Under the pieces are notes generated by a model. The model had not been told where the DNA came from, searched no databases, and saw only the letters and a list, made by a program, of their open reading frames with translations. From NCBI GenBank assembly GCA_964369605.1, contig CAYJFD010000003.1, positions 1 to 64,000 of the forward strand: a stretch of DNA of 64,000 nt. Reading direction: 5' to 3'. This document shows, one piece after another, positions 8,233-16,589 of this stretch (the first letter of the stretch is position 1; the number at the start of each line of letters is the position of its first letter). This stretch comes from CAYJFD01 sp964369605 (GTDB taxonomy: Bacteria; Bacteroidota; Bacteroidia; Bacteroidales; UBA932). The position numbers were made by a program, and so were the translations under genes.

Positions 8233-9936
8233 TTACATTCCTATTTTTTCGTCTGCTAAAGCTAAAATTTCTACTTCTCTTGCCATAGCAGCTTCGAATA
8301 TCTCTTTAGCCTCAGCAACTATCTTCTGAGCGTTCTCTTTGTTCTTAAGAGTAGCAGCGTTGATACGAACGTTTAAGTAAGCACCGTAAACTGCAGAACG
8401 AGCACAGATAGCACCTACTGCTGCATCACTTACAGATGCTGGGTTACCGATCTTAGTCATAGCCTCAACTACCTCAAATACTTTGAAAGATACCTTCATC
8501 GTGTTAAGAGGAATATTTGTAGCGTATAGAGTTGCATCTTCTAATGCTTGAGCACGAGCAGCCTTCTCTTCTTCAGTACCCTTAGGTAGAGAAAGAGCAT
8601 CCATAATAACATTAAATGCATTAGTATCTTCATCAACTAGGAAAAGTAATTCCTTCATTAACTCCTGACCTTTAACAGCCCACTGAGAGAATTCCTCCCA
8701 TCTGTCATCCCATCCAGCTTTGTGTGAAGATAGGTTAGCTACCATAGTACCTAGAGCTGCGCCTAGAGAACCCATATATGCAGCGATAGATCCACCACCT
8801 GGAGCTGGAGACTCAGATGCTGTTTCCTCAGCAAAAGCTGTACAAGTCATATCAACTAATTTCTTAGTCTCTATCTCATCTTCTAGTAAGTACTCGATTA
8901 CCTTTTCACGAGGGTTAAATGGCTTAAGATCATCTAAGCCCATAGACTTAACTGCGATTTTGATAATCTCAGACTCAGCGATACCACAAGAACGTTGTTG
9001 AAGACCTAGGTAGTGCTTACCTGCATCTAGAAGTACGCTCTTTGGTATAAGACCTACGATTTCAGAACCAGTAACTCTTAGGCCTCTAGCTTGAGCCTTA
9101 GAGCAAACCTCATCAAATGCTACGTGAACAGGAGTTTGAGAAATGTTAGTTACGTTCATAGAGATCTGAGCGATACCATATTCTTCGATGAACCAACCGA
9201 TAGCCTTACATCCTTTAAGAGTACCTGGCTGCCACATAACGTTGCCATTCTCATCTTTAAGGATCTTACCTGTTAACTTACCACCTTCTCTCATCTGACG
9301 ACCTTTCTCACGAACGTCATAAGCGATAGCATTAGCACGACGAGTAGAAGTCGAGTTAAGGTTATAGTTAATAGCTACTAAGAAATCTCTCGCACTGATA
9401 GCTGTAGCTCCAGTACAAGCAACTTTCTCGTTAAAGCAGTTAGGTCCGAAGTCTGGCTTCCATCTTTCTTCTCCTAGTCTCTTTACAAGACCTTCGTACT
9501 CACCTTGACGACATACTGCAAGATTTCTTCTTTCCTCAATACGAGCTGCATTCTCGTAGAAGAATACAGGAATTTCTAATTCCTCACCCACTCTTTGTCC
9601 TAATTTGTGAGCATACTCAGCACACTCCTCCATAGTAACACCAGAGATAGGAATAAGAGGACAAACGTCTGTAGCTCCCATACGTGGGTGCTCACCGTGA
9701 TGCTTTTTCATATCGATAAGCTCACTTGCCTTCTTAATAGCAAGGAAAGCAGCTTCGATTACTCTCTCAGGCTCACCTACAAAAGTAACAACTGTTCTGT
9801 TAGTTGCAGCACCTGGGTCAACATCAAGTAACTTAACGCCCTCTACTGTTTCAATTTGGTCTGTAATTTGTTTAATTACAGTCATGTCTATTCCTTCACT
9901 AAAGTTAGGAACACATTCTATTAATCTTTTTATCAT
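8233..9936 (-). CDS. ftcD: glutamate formimidoyltransferase / formimidoyltetrahydrofolate cyclodeaminase (bifunctional)
   Basis: Last steps of histidine degradation: transfers the formimino group of formiminoglutamate to tetrahydrofolate, then releases ammonia to give methenyl-THF. The 567-residue product begins LIECVPNFSEG, the family's N-terminal signature, with HHGEHPRMGATDVCPLIP near residue 80 in the transferase half (about 1-330). The C-terminal half (about 355-567) is the cyclodeaminase, marked by SPAPGGGSIAAYMGSLGAALG. Length matches the fused animal-type enzyme. It lies 21 bp downstream of a metallo-hydrolase gene and shares its promoter. Confidence 0.95.
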   Translation of the reverse strand: MIKRLIECVPNFSEGIDMTVIKQITDQIETVEGVKLLDVDPGAATNRTVVTFVGEPERVIEAAFLAIKKASELIDMKKHHGEHPRMGATDVCPLIPISGVTMEECAEYAHKLGQRVGEELEIPVFFYENAARIEERRNLAVCRQGEYEGLVKRLGEERWKPDFGPNCFNEKVACTGATAISARDFLVAINYNLNSTSTRRANAIAYDVREKGRQMREGGKLTGKILKDENGNVMWQPGTLKGCKAIGWFIEEYGIAQISMNVTNISQTPVHVAFDEVCSKAQARGLRVTGSEIVGLIPKSVLLDAGKHYLGLQQRSCGIAESEIIKIAVKSMGLDDLKPFNPREKVIEYLLEDEIETKKLVDMTCTAFAEETASESPAPGGGSIAAYMGSLGAALGTMVANLSSHKAGWDDRWEEFSQWAVKGQELMKELLFLVDEDTNAFNVIMDALSLPKGTEEEKAARAQALEDATLYATNIPLNTMKVSFKVFEVVEAMTKIGNPASVSDAAVGAICARSAVYGAYLNVRINAATLKNKENAQKIVAEAKEIFEAAMAREVEILALADEKIGM

Positions 9937-9957
9937 TTTATTTATTGTTAAATCGTT

Positions 9958-10608
9958 CTATGCTAGTGGATCTATTAAATTTATCTTAGAATCTAACTTC
10001 TCCCTTAACGCCTGCAAATCTAATTCAAAAAAATGAATTGGGTACAAATTTTCTGGCATAAACTTATGTGCTGCATCAATAAATTCATCATCACTCATAG
10101 TGTAAGGTAAATTCTTTGGTAAAAATGCTACTTTCACATCCTCCAAACCTCTCATCTCGTCTATACCTTCTGTATCTCCTGCAAAGTAAAATCTATATCC
10201 ACCAAAGTCTAACACATAACCATTTCCTACTCCTTTTGGATGAAAATGATTACCATCTTCATTACGACGCTCTATATTATATGCAGGAACAGCAAAAATC
10301 TTTACTCCTTCCCACTCACAAGATTCATTATTACCTAGTACCTTAAAACGCATATCCTCAGACGGCACATCAGAAGACACGACATAAGTAGTCTCTTCCT
10401 TATCTACTAACACATTTGCCTTAGGATCATAGTGATCGTAGTGATTATGTGTTACGACTACTAAATCCGCCTTAGGAAAAATAGAATAGTCAGCCACCTC
10501 TGAATAAGGGTCAACATAGATATTCTTCTCATTCCATTTTAACAACATAGAACCGTGACCTATAACTGTCACCTCAACATCTCCTAGTGGAGTCTTAAAA
10601 GTATTCAT
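9958..10608 (-). CDS. metallo-beta-lactamase-fold hydrolase (UPF0173/UlaG-like)
   Basis: A 216-residue metal-dependent hydrolase of the beta-lactamase superfamily. THNHYDHYD (53-61) provides the HxHxDH zinc site (His54, His56, Asp58, His59), with further ligands likely in GHGSMLLK (18-25), FAGDTEG and the late PIHFFE segment. No signal peptide, so probably cytoplasmic. It is the first gene of a two-gene operon with ftcD, directly behind a strong promoter, suggesting a role linked to histidine or folate-imino metabolism. The substrate is not known to me; relatives include lactonase-type enzymes, so hydrolysis of a cyclic intermediate is possible but only inferred. Confidence 0.85.
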   Translation of the reverse strand: MNTFKTPLGDVEVTVIGHGSMLLKWNEKNIYVDPYSEVADYSIFPKADLVVVTHNHYDHYDPKANVLVDKEETTYVVSSDVPSEDMRFKVLGNNESCEWEGVKIFAVPAYNIERRNEDGNHFHPKGVGNGYVLDFGGYRFYFAGDTEGIDEMRGLEDVKVAFLPKNLPYTMSDDEFIDAAHKFMPENLYPIHFFELDLQALREKLDSKINLIDPLA

Positions 10609-10654
10609 AAGTATCTAATTTAAAAGGCTAATCAGCCATTGTTTACATAATCCA

Positions 10655-10686
10655 CAAATTTAGCTATTTATAATCTGAGTGGCAAA
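10655..10686 (-). promoter_or_regulatory. promoter of the MBL-ftcD operon
   Basis: On the minus strand TTTG (10683-10686), 20 bp, TAAATTTG (10655-10662), a full match to the Bacteroidota consensus. The left repeat of the RAYT element begins only 7 bp upstream of the -33 box. Confidence 0.75.
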
Positions 10687-10693
10687 ATTTTAT

Positions 10694-10799
10694 GGCCCCT
10701 CTGCAACAGGTTAGCTTTCAGCAACATACAAAAAGACCACCCAAAAACAAGGATGGTCTTTTTGTAATCAACTGATATTCAATGTATTGCAGAGGGGCC
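10694..10799. repeat. left palindromic repeat of the RAYT element
   Basis: Outer arms GGCCCCTCTGCAA (10694-10706) and TTGCAGAGGGGCC (10787-10799) are perfectly complementary over 13 bp. Inside is a second hairpin, ACAAAAAGACCA with TGGTCTTTTTGT, extended by a CC/GG pair. The 74-bp left part recurs at 11425-11498. Confidence 0.85.
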
Positions 10800-10863
10800 T
10801 CGTAATTTGTATATTTTTTATACCTTTGTAATGCTAATATAAAATGATTTATATAAGATTGAT

Positions 10864-11445
10864 ATGAAGGGAAAGATTAAACTTGGTGAGGGGGTATATC
10901 ATATTTTTGGCAGAGGACATAATGGGATGGTAATATTCAAGGAAGATTATGATTTCAAGAAGTTTCTATACCTCGCGGAAAGGTTCAGAAAAAAATACAA
11001 ATGTGAAATAAGAGTATTTGTGTTAATGAATAACCATTTCCACATTCAGATACGTAGTGCTCGTATTCAAATGTTTATATCACGTTTAGTTCAAGCTTAT
11101 ACTGGATATTTTTGTACACGATATAATCATCAGACTAGAGTTTTTGCACCTAGTCCAGAGCCTGTACTAAAAAAAGCACTTGACTGGCAGATTGATAATG
11201 CTCTATACATTTTAAATAATCCTGTAGAGGCCAAACTAGCTAAGTCTGCAGGTGACTATAAATGGAGTTCGTATCACTTCTACACTCAAAGAAGGTCTTC
11301 TCTAAAGCAGATCATAACTGTTTCCACAAACTTTATACATATAAACTTTGAAAGCATCAAATCACTACAAGAAGCCCTTAAACCCAAACTCATGCAAATG
11401 CAGAGCATGAAAAATTACAAACAAGGCCCCTCTGCAACAGGTTAG
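10864..11445 (+). CDS. REP-associated tyrosine transposase (Y1 / IS200-like)
   Basis: A 193-residue single-strand DNA nuclease-type transposase of the Y1 family. It opens with VYHIFGRGHNG, as RAYTs do, has the HUH metal motif in VLMNNHFHI (His58, His60), and a downstream helix with candidate catalytic tyrosines (Tyr79, Tyr82) in VQAYTGYFCTRYN. The family tail includes ALYILNNPVEAKLAKSAGDYKWSS. Its last eight codons lie inside the right-hand 74-bp repeat, so gene and repeat are physically joined. The frame is intact and key residues are present, so it may be active. RAYTs usually act on REP hairpins in trans; here the flanking palindromes are the obvious substrate. Confidence 0.88.
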   Translation: MKGKIKLGEGVYHIFGRGHNGMVIFKEDYDFKKFLYLAERFRKKYKCEIRVFVLMNNHFHIQIRSARIQMFISRLVQAYTGYFCTRYNHQTRVFAPSPEPVLKKALDWQIDNALYILNNPVEAKLAKSAGDYKWSSYHFYTQRRSSLKQIITVSTNFIHINFESIKSLQEALKPKLMQMQSMKNYKQGPSATG

Positions 11446-11498
11446 CTTTCAGCAACATACAAAAAGACCACCCAAAAATAAGGATGGTCTTTTTGTAA
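11425..11498. repeat. right repeat of the RAYT element
   Basis: 73 of 74 bases match 10694-10767. It includes the inner hairpin and the transposase stop codon. The right outer arm seen in the left copy is only vestigial here (around 11511-11527) and overlaps the last codons of hutI, whose stop is at 11518-11520. Confidence 0.85.
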
Positions 11499-11517
11499 AT
11501 CACTAAGATACAGAACG

Positions 11518-12774
11518 TTACAGGGTAGCCCCGTTTAAAATCACTGTGTCGATTAGCGGTGATGAAAAGGCATAAGGCATAAAGTCGTAACTTGGTATTT
11601 CCTTTGTAATAAACAAATTAGCCTTCTTCCCTACCGTTATCGAGCCACAGGTATCTCCTAGTCCCATAGCATAGGCCCCATTGATAGTTGCTGCGTTTAT
11701 AACCTCCTCTGGAGTCATTTTCATTTTTATAACACCCAGAGACATCATAAATTTCATATCACCTGAAGGACAAGAGCCAGGATTATAATTTGTAGCCATA
11801 GCTATGGCAATATCGGATTCTATCATCTTTCTCACTGGTGCATAGTCCATATTCAAAAAGAAAGTAGCCCCTGGAAGCATAGTTGCGATCGTTTCGCTAT
11901 CGCGCAATGCCTCAAACTCAGCCTCGCCAGTTGCCTCTAAGTGATCCACTGAGATAGCCCCATATTTTACTCCTACTTGGACTCCGCCTGAGCAGGACAT
12001 TTGATTTGCGTGTACTGTAGGTATTAAGCCATATTTCATTCCAGCGGTTAAGATTCTCTCTGCGTCTTCAACCGTAAAGAAACCTTCTTCTACAAAGATG
12101 TCTACATACTCCGCTAGGTTCTCAGCGGCTATCATAGGTATCATCTCATTGATTATCTCATCAACATAGGCTTCTTTATTATCCTTATACCTTGCAGGTA
12201 CAGCATGTGCTCCTAAGAAAGTAGCCTTAATGCTCAAAGAGGTAGTCTGGGCTATTCTTTTGATTACTCTCAACATTTTCACCTCGTCCTCAACACTTAA
12301 ACCATAACCACTCTTTATCTCTAGGGCACCTGTTCCGAAAGCTATTACCTCATTTACTCGCACCATAGCCTGCTCATAAAGTTCATCCTCAGAAGTATTG
12401 TGTAGCCTTTCCACTGAATTTAATATTCCACCGCCTTTTGCTGCTATCTCCTGATAACTAAGTCCTCTTATCTTATCAGCAAACTCGGTCTCACGACTTC
12501 CTGCATAGATTATATGAGTATGCGAATCACAAAATGAAGGGAAAACCATCTTCCCACTTGCATCTATAACCTTATTCACACTTTCCTCTATCGCACTTTG
12601 TTGCTCAGGTGAAAGTTCCTCCATTTGACCATAGTCTATTATGTCCTCTCCGTTTATAATTAAATATGCATCTTCGATACACGGAAGTTCTCCTAATTCT
12701 TTCCCTCTTAAAGGACCTTGTAGGTCTTCTCTAACATTGACAAGCGTCTTTATATTTTTAATTAATGTTCTCAT
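11518..12774 (-). CDS. hutI: imidazolonepropionase HutI
   Basis: Hydrolyses imidazolone-5-propionate to formiminoglutamate, third step of histidine degradation. Amidohydrolase-fold enzyme, 418 residues from the chosen start: metal ligands His85 and His87 in DSHTHIIYAGSRETEF, later TFLGAHAVP, TVHANQMSCSGG and DHLEATG as in HutI. The frame is open 11 codons further to 12807, but the promoter -7 box lies within that extension, so the ATG at 12774 (MRTLIKN, the normal family start) must be used and the message is probably leaderless. The substrate comes from urocanase (HutU), which is not encoded in this window. The 3' end abuts the RAYT repeat. Confidence 0.94.
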   Translation of the reverse strand: MRTLIKNIKTLVNVREDLQGPLRGKELGELPCIEDAYLIINGEDIIDYGQMEELSPEQQSAIEESVNKVIDASGKMVFPSFCDSHTHIIYAGSRETEFADKIRGLSYQEIAAKGGGILNSVERLHNTSEDELYEQAMVRVNEVIAFGTGALEIKSGYGLSVEDEVKMLRVIKRIAQTTSLSIKATFLGAHAVPARYKDNKEAYVDEIINEMIPMIAAENLAEYVDIFVEEGFFTVEDAERILTAGMKYGLIPTVHANQMSCSGGVQVGVKYGAISVDHLEATGEAEFEALRDSETIATMLPGATFFLNMDYAPVRKMIESDIAIAMATNYNPGSCPSGDMKFMMSLGVIKMKMTPEEVINAATINGAYAMGLGDTCGSITVGKKANLFITKEIPSYDFMPYAFSSPLIDTVILNGATL

Positions 12775-12778
12775 TCCA

Positions 12779-12808
12779 CAAAGATACAATTTATTGACTA
12801 ACGACAAA
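12779..12808 (-). promoter_or_regulatory. promoter of hutI
   Basis: On the minus strand TTTG (12805-12808), 18 bp, TATCTTTG (12779-12786). Four bases separate the -7 box from the ATG, which places the transcription start at the start codon. Confidence 0.7.
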
Positions 12809-12814
12809 AATGAT

Positions 12815-12852
12815 AAAGCCCCCTAAGGGTTATTATTCCTTTAGGAGGCTTT
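12815..12852 (-). terminator. terminator of hutH
   Basis: On the minus strand AAAGCCTCCTAAAGG pairs, with minor mismatches, with CCCTTAGGGGGCTTT, followed by TATCATTTTTG. It separates hutH from the independently transcribed hutI. Confidence 0.8.
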
Positions 12853-12881
12853 TAGACTTTGAACTCATTATAGAGTTAAGA

Positions 12882-14381
12882 TTATCTTGCTAAAAAGTCA
12901 ATACTCTTTTGCATGTGAGTGTACATTACTTCATCTTCTTCTATGAAGTTAACCTCTTTACGATATTCAGCTACGAAATTCTCTAGGACTTTTGATGTTT
13001 TAAGACCTGGCTTGCCATCAACTGGCATTCTTCTGAAGTCTAGTGCTTGTGCTCCATTCATCAACTCTATAGCTAATATCTTCTCTAGATTCTTAACTAC
13101 TCTAACAGTTTTAGTTGCAGCATTTGCACCCATACTTACGTGATCTTCCTGACCTTGAGAAGAGTCAATAGTATCAACAACACATGGAGTACATAATTGC
13201 TTATTCTGACTTACTACAGATGCCTGAGAGTACTGAGGAATCATAAAACCAGAATTTAAACCTGATTTAGCAACTAAGAAAGATGGAAGGTTTCTCTTTC
13301 CAGAAATAAGCTGGTAAGTTCTTCTCTCTGAGATAGATCCAAGCTCAGCTAATGCTATAGCTAACATATCTAAAGGAATAGCTAATGGCTGTCCGTGGAA
13401 GTTACCTGCTGATACGATTAGATCTTCGTCAGGTAGGATGGTTGGATTATCCGTAGCACTATTAACCTCTGTCATAAATACGCTCTCGATGTATGCTATT
13501 GCATCTTTAGATGCTCCATGCACTTGAGGAATACAACGGAAGGAATAAGGATCCTGAACGTGAGCCTTTGGCTGAGCGATTATCTCGCTACCCTCTAGTA
13601 ACTCTCTCATGATCTTTGCTGTTGCTATCTGACCTGCGTGTGGTCTTACAGCGTGAACTCCGTGTGTAAATGGCTCTCTTCTGCCATCGAATCCCTCTAG
13701 TGAAACAGCTGCTATTTTATCAGCTAAAGCAGAAAGATGTTTTCCTTTATATAGACACCATACTGCGTGTGCTAGCATAAACTGTGTTCCGTTAAGAAGA
13801 GCTAAACCTTCTTTTGAAGCAAGAGTAAGAGGTGACCAACCAAATTTCTTATTTAGTTCTTCCGCTGAATATTTTGCTCCTTGGTAGTTGAATTCACCTA
13901 GACCTAATAGTGGTAAACACATATTTGCTAGTGGTGCTAAGTCTCCAGATGCTCCTAAAGATCCCTGCTGATAAACTACTGGGTATGCTCCTTCGTTATA
14001 GAATGCAACTAGTCTCTCTACTGTTGACTCTTGAACTCCTGAGAAACCATAAGCCAAAGATTTTACTTTTAATGCTAGCATTAGTTTTACGATCTCTGGT
14101 GCTACCTCTTCGCCTAGACCACAAGCGTGTGACATTACTAGGTTTTTCTGAAGCTGAGATAGTTCTTCTTTTGCGATAGATACGTTACATAGAGAACCAA
14201 AGCCTGTAGTGATACCATAAATTGGCTCCTTTTGTGTCTCCATTCTGTTATCTAAATATTCTCTACACTTGCGAACTCTAGCACGTGCTTCATCTCCAAA
14301 TACTAATTTGGAATCGTCCTGGAATAGGACTAATAGGTCCTCATAAGAATGAGTTAACTTATCAATATTAAACATTGTCAT
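12882..14381 (-). CDS. hutH: histidine ammonia-lyase HutH
   Basis: Converts L-histidine to urocanate and ammonia. The 499-residue product has the self-cyclising MIO triad Ala144-Ser145-Gly146 in GSLGASGDLAPLANM, YGITTGFG at 55-62, and FHGQPLA and the late SSQGQEDHVSMG segment as in aromatic amino acid lyases; MSHACGLG with the histidine-type context favours HAL over PAL/TAL. It begins only 12 bp after the ostA-like gene, with no recognisable promoter in between, so it may be read as the last gene of the guaB-surA-ostA operon. A terminator follows. Confidence 0.95.
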   Translation of the reverse strand: MTMFNIDKLTHSYEDLLVLFQDDSKLVFGDEARARVRKCREYLDNRMETQKEPIYGITTGFGSLCNVSIAKEELSQLQKNLVMSHACGLGEEVAPEIVKLMLALKVKSLAYGFSGVQESTVERLVAFYNEGAYPVVYQQGSLGASGDLAPLANMCLPLLGLGEFNYQGAKYSAEELNKKFGWSPLTLASKEGLALLNGTQFMLAHAVWCLYKGKHLSALADKIAAVSLEGFDGRREPFTHGVHAVRPHAGQIATAKIMRELLEGSEIIAQPKAHVQDPYSFRCIPQVHGASKDAIAYIESVFMTEVNSATDNPTILPDEDLIVSAGNFHGQPLAIPLDMLAIALAELGSISERRTYQLISGKRNLPSFLVAKSGLNSGFMIPQYSQASVVSQNKQLCTPCVVDTIDSSQGQEDHVSMGANAATKTVRVVKNLEKILAIELMNGAQALDFRRMPVDGKPGLKTSKVLENFVAEYRKEVNFIEEDEVMYTHMQKSIDFLAR

Positions 14382-14393
14382 AATTATATATCT

Positions 14394-16589
14394 TTATTTA
14401 TTTCTTGTTTTCCATTTAAGGGGTTTGCGAGAATTTATCATTCTTAGGACATTCTCCATATAGTCTTCAAAATATAGTTCAGTATATTTGAAGATTGGAA
14501 ATTCTGCAAGATCCTCATATTCTTTTCTTTGTGATGAATTAAATTCTAATTCTGTTAGATCATATCTAGATTTTGGTTTTAGATCACCGTGCCAAGCGAA
14601 ATCTTTCAGGTAGATATCTGTAGAGTCTAATTCGTAAACAGGGAAGGCGTCACTTTCTATTCCTTCAACGTAAAGAGTTCTTCTTAGGCTGCCATCCTGA
14701 ATTGTAGCGGTCATAAGTTTTGACTTCTTTGAATTTAGGGTGCTTATTTCTTCAGCCTCAGCCAAGAACATTAGTGCGGTCACTCCTCCTACTGCATCCA
14801 TCCTTGTCATAACACCATCTGTAAAATAACCCATCATCTCAGGTGCCTTGATTTGATTGTAATAAAGACCCCCTTGATCTATCACGGTATAAGCGTTTGA
14901 AAGCAGGATGCCTTTTTCTAATGTCCTCTCTTTTATCACGAATTGCATACTATCTGATGTCATCTGATTTGATTCTTCATGCCAAAGGATGGGTTTTTGA
15001 AATAGCCTAACTAAGGAATCTAGATCCGAGTATGCCAGAGAATCACACTGCAGTTTTATATCATTTTTGTATAGTCTCACATTTTTATGGGCAGTTACAA
15101 ATGCTATCATAGTAGTATCTAACGGCACCACCTTGAGGCTATCTACTACTGCTAAACTATCTGCTAAGCCTCCGACCATCGTTGAGTCAGTCAATGGTAG
15201 TGATGTAGATGTGCTATCTGATGGCATAGTGTCAACTGGTGTTGTTCCTGTAAGTTGTTCACCAATATGCAAGGAGTCTGGTAATTCAGCCACCAAGAAT
15301 GAGTCTTCAAATGTTCTAGGCTCTGCTATACTATCTTTAAGCTCTAAGCCATCTGTATTCCTTACCAAAATAGAATCTTCTAGTGTTTTCGGGGTATGTA
15401 TATCCGCTACCTTAATAGAATCCTCTAGTGTTTTTGGGGTAGATGTAGATAGAGTATCTGTTTCTACAATCGTGTCCTTTTTTGGCGGATTTTTTCTTCT
15501 TTCTATTTGTTCTCTTAGTGCTCGTTGTTTGTCCCTTATTTCCTTGAAAGGATCCACCTGTGATAATTCTTTTCTAGTCAAGGCATCTGCTACGACAGCG
15601 GAGTCTATATCGCATTTTCTATGACCCTCATAAATAAATCTATCAGCTACTACGAATATCGTATCTCTATCGTCAACACCTTCTCCATAAGACACTAGCA
15701 CTGGATTATCACTGATGCTGATTCTCCTTGGATTTTGACGGTAGTGCAGTTCTCCTCCTGCGACTATAGTTTTACCTGCTGTATCTAGGACTTGTACATT
15801 GTCATACATCTCCACTATATTCGAGTCCCTTTTATAGATTACCTTTTCACACCATGCTTCATATTCTTCATCTTGCATGTAAACGTCTTTAATAAAAGAT
15901 ACATCCTCAGTTGTGGTATTATACCACCCGTCTTGAGAGCGTATGTAGCTTACATCTTTCCACGCCCTTGTCTTACCATAAAAATATGCTACCTCCTCAT
16001 CTGTGTTATACACCAATTTATCTGTCTTGAAGAATAAAGAATCAGAAAACATTTCTACATTTCCTACAAATTCGAATAGTCCTGATTTAGAGTCATAACG
16101 TCCTCTATCACTTTCTATGATATTACCGTCCTCATCCTTCATACTTCCTCCATTGAAGAAGACTGCTATACTATCCTTCGTATTATAATCTAGGTAATGT
16201 GTTCTTAGTATATTATTCTGATCATCTATCAGTTCAACTAGGGATCCCCTAAACTCTGCAAGATTCATTCTTGTTATATAGTGAAGGCTATCACCTGTCA
16301 AAGTAGTATTATTCTGTTCTATTCTAACATTGCCAACAGCATCTAGATAATCTCCATTTACATTCCATAGCGCACTATCACAAAATAAATTTGAATTGTT
16401 ATGAAAGAATATCGCATCTCCTGTTACAATTCGCATAGAGTTAGTGTCTTCTCCTACTATAACATCTGCTAATTTTGCCTTCTGCGCAGAGATCAACCTA
16501 ACCAAGCTATCTTTTGGCTGTGCACTGACTACTGTTAGTGGAGATATTACTAAGAGAGCTAGAAGTAATATTTTCTTTATTTTATCCAT
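14394..16589 (-). CDS. OstA-like organic-solvent-tolerance / LPS transport family protein
   Basis: A 731-residue exported protein (signal peptide, cleavage near VVSA-QP at about residue 23). The N-terminal two thirds is a beta-jellyroll of LptA/OstA type: repeated strands such as NLFCDSALWNVNGDYLDAVGNVRI and VGNVEMFSDSLFFKTDKLVYN. A low-complexity linker at about 360-480 contains near-repeats of PKTLEDSI and many Ser, Thr and Asp. The C-terminal part resumes OstA-like strands. It follows a SurA-like chaperone with a 13-bp overlap, so a role in envelope biogenesis, probably lipopolysaccharide transport, is likely. It is a Bacteroidota-specific form; I do not equate it with LptD, since no barrel is evident. 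Confidence 0.82.
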   Translation of the reverse strand: MDKIKKILLLALLVISPLTVVSAQPKDSLVRLISAQKAKLADVIVGEDTNSMRIVTGDAIFFHNNSNLFCDSALWNVNGDYLDAVGNVRIEQNNTTLTGDSLHYITRMNLAEFRGSLVELIDDQNNILRTHYLDYNTKDSIAVFFNGGSMKDEDGNIIESDRGRYDSKSGLFEFVGNVEMFSDSLFFKTDKLVYNTDEEVAYFYGKTRAWKDVSYIRSQDGWYNTTTEDVSFIKDVYMQDEEYEAWCEKVIYKRDSNIVEMYDNVQVLDTAGKTIVAGGELHYRQNPRRISISDNPVLVSYGEGVDDRDTIFVVADRFIYEGHRKCDIDSAVVADALTRKELSQVDPFKEIRDKQRALREQIERRKNPPKKDTIVETDTLSTSTPKTLEDSIKVADIHTPKTLEDSILVRNTDGLELKDSIAEPRTFEDSFLVAELPDSLHIGEQLTGTTPVDTMPSDSTSTSLPLTDSTMVGGLADSLAVVDSLKVVPLDTTMIAFVTAHKNVRLYKNDIKLQCDSLAYSDLDSLVRLFQKPILWHEESNQMTSDSMQFVIKERTLEKGILLSNAYTVIDQGGLYYNQIKAPEMMGYFTDGVMTRMDAVGGVTALMFLAEAEEISTLNSKKSKLMTATIQDGSLRRTLYVEGIESDAFPVYELDSTDIYLKDFAWHGDLKPKSRYDLTELEFNSSQRKEYEDLAEFPIFKYTELYFEDYMENVLRMINSRKPLKWKTRNK

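Larger units (their letters stand above)
10694..11498 (+). mobile_element. RAYT element: Y1 transposase gene between two direct 74-bp repeats
   Basis: Two copies of a 74-bp sequence (10694-10767 and 11425-11498) in the same orientation differ at one position and bracket a single Y1-type transposase gene. The left copy is part of a larger palindrome. The layout, one transposase with flanking palindromic repeats and no other cargo, is that of a REP-associated tyrosine transposase. It lies between hutI and the MBL-ftcD operon, transcribed against both. Confidence 0.75.

Noticed and set aside
10864..11445. IS200/IS605 insertion sequence with TnpB
   Set aside because: There is no tnpB gene; the flanking palindromes and single gene fit a RAYT.
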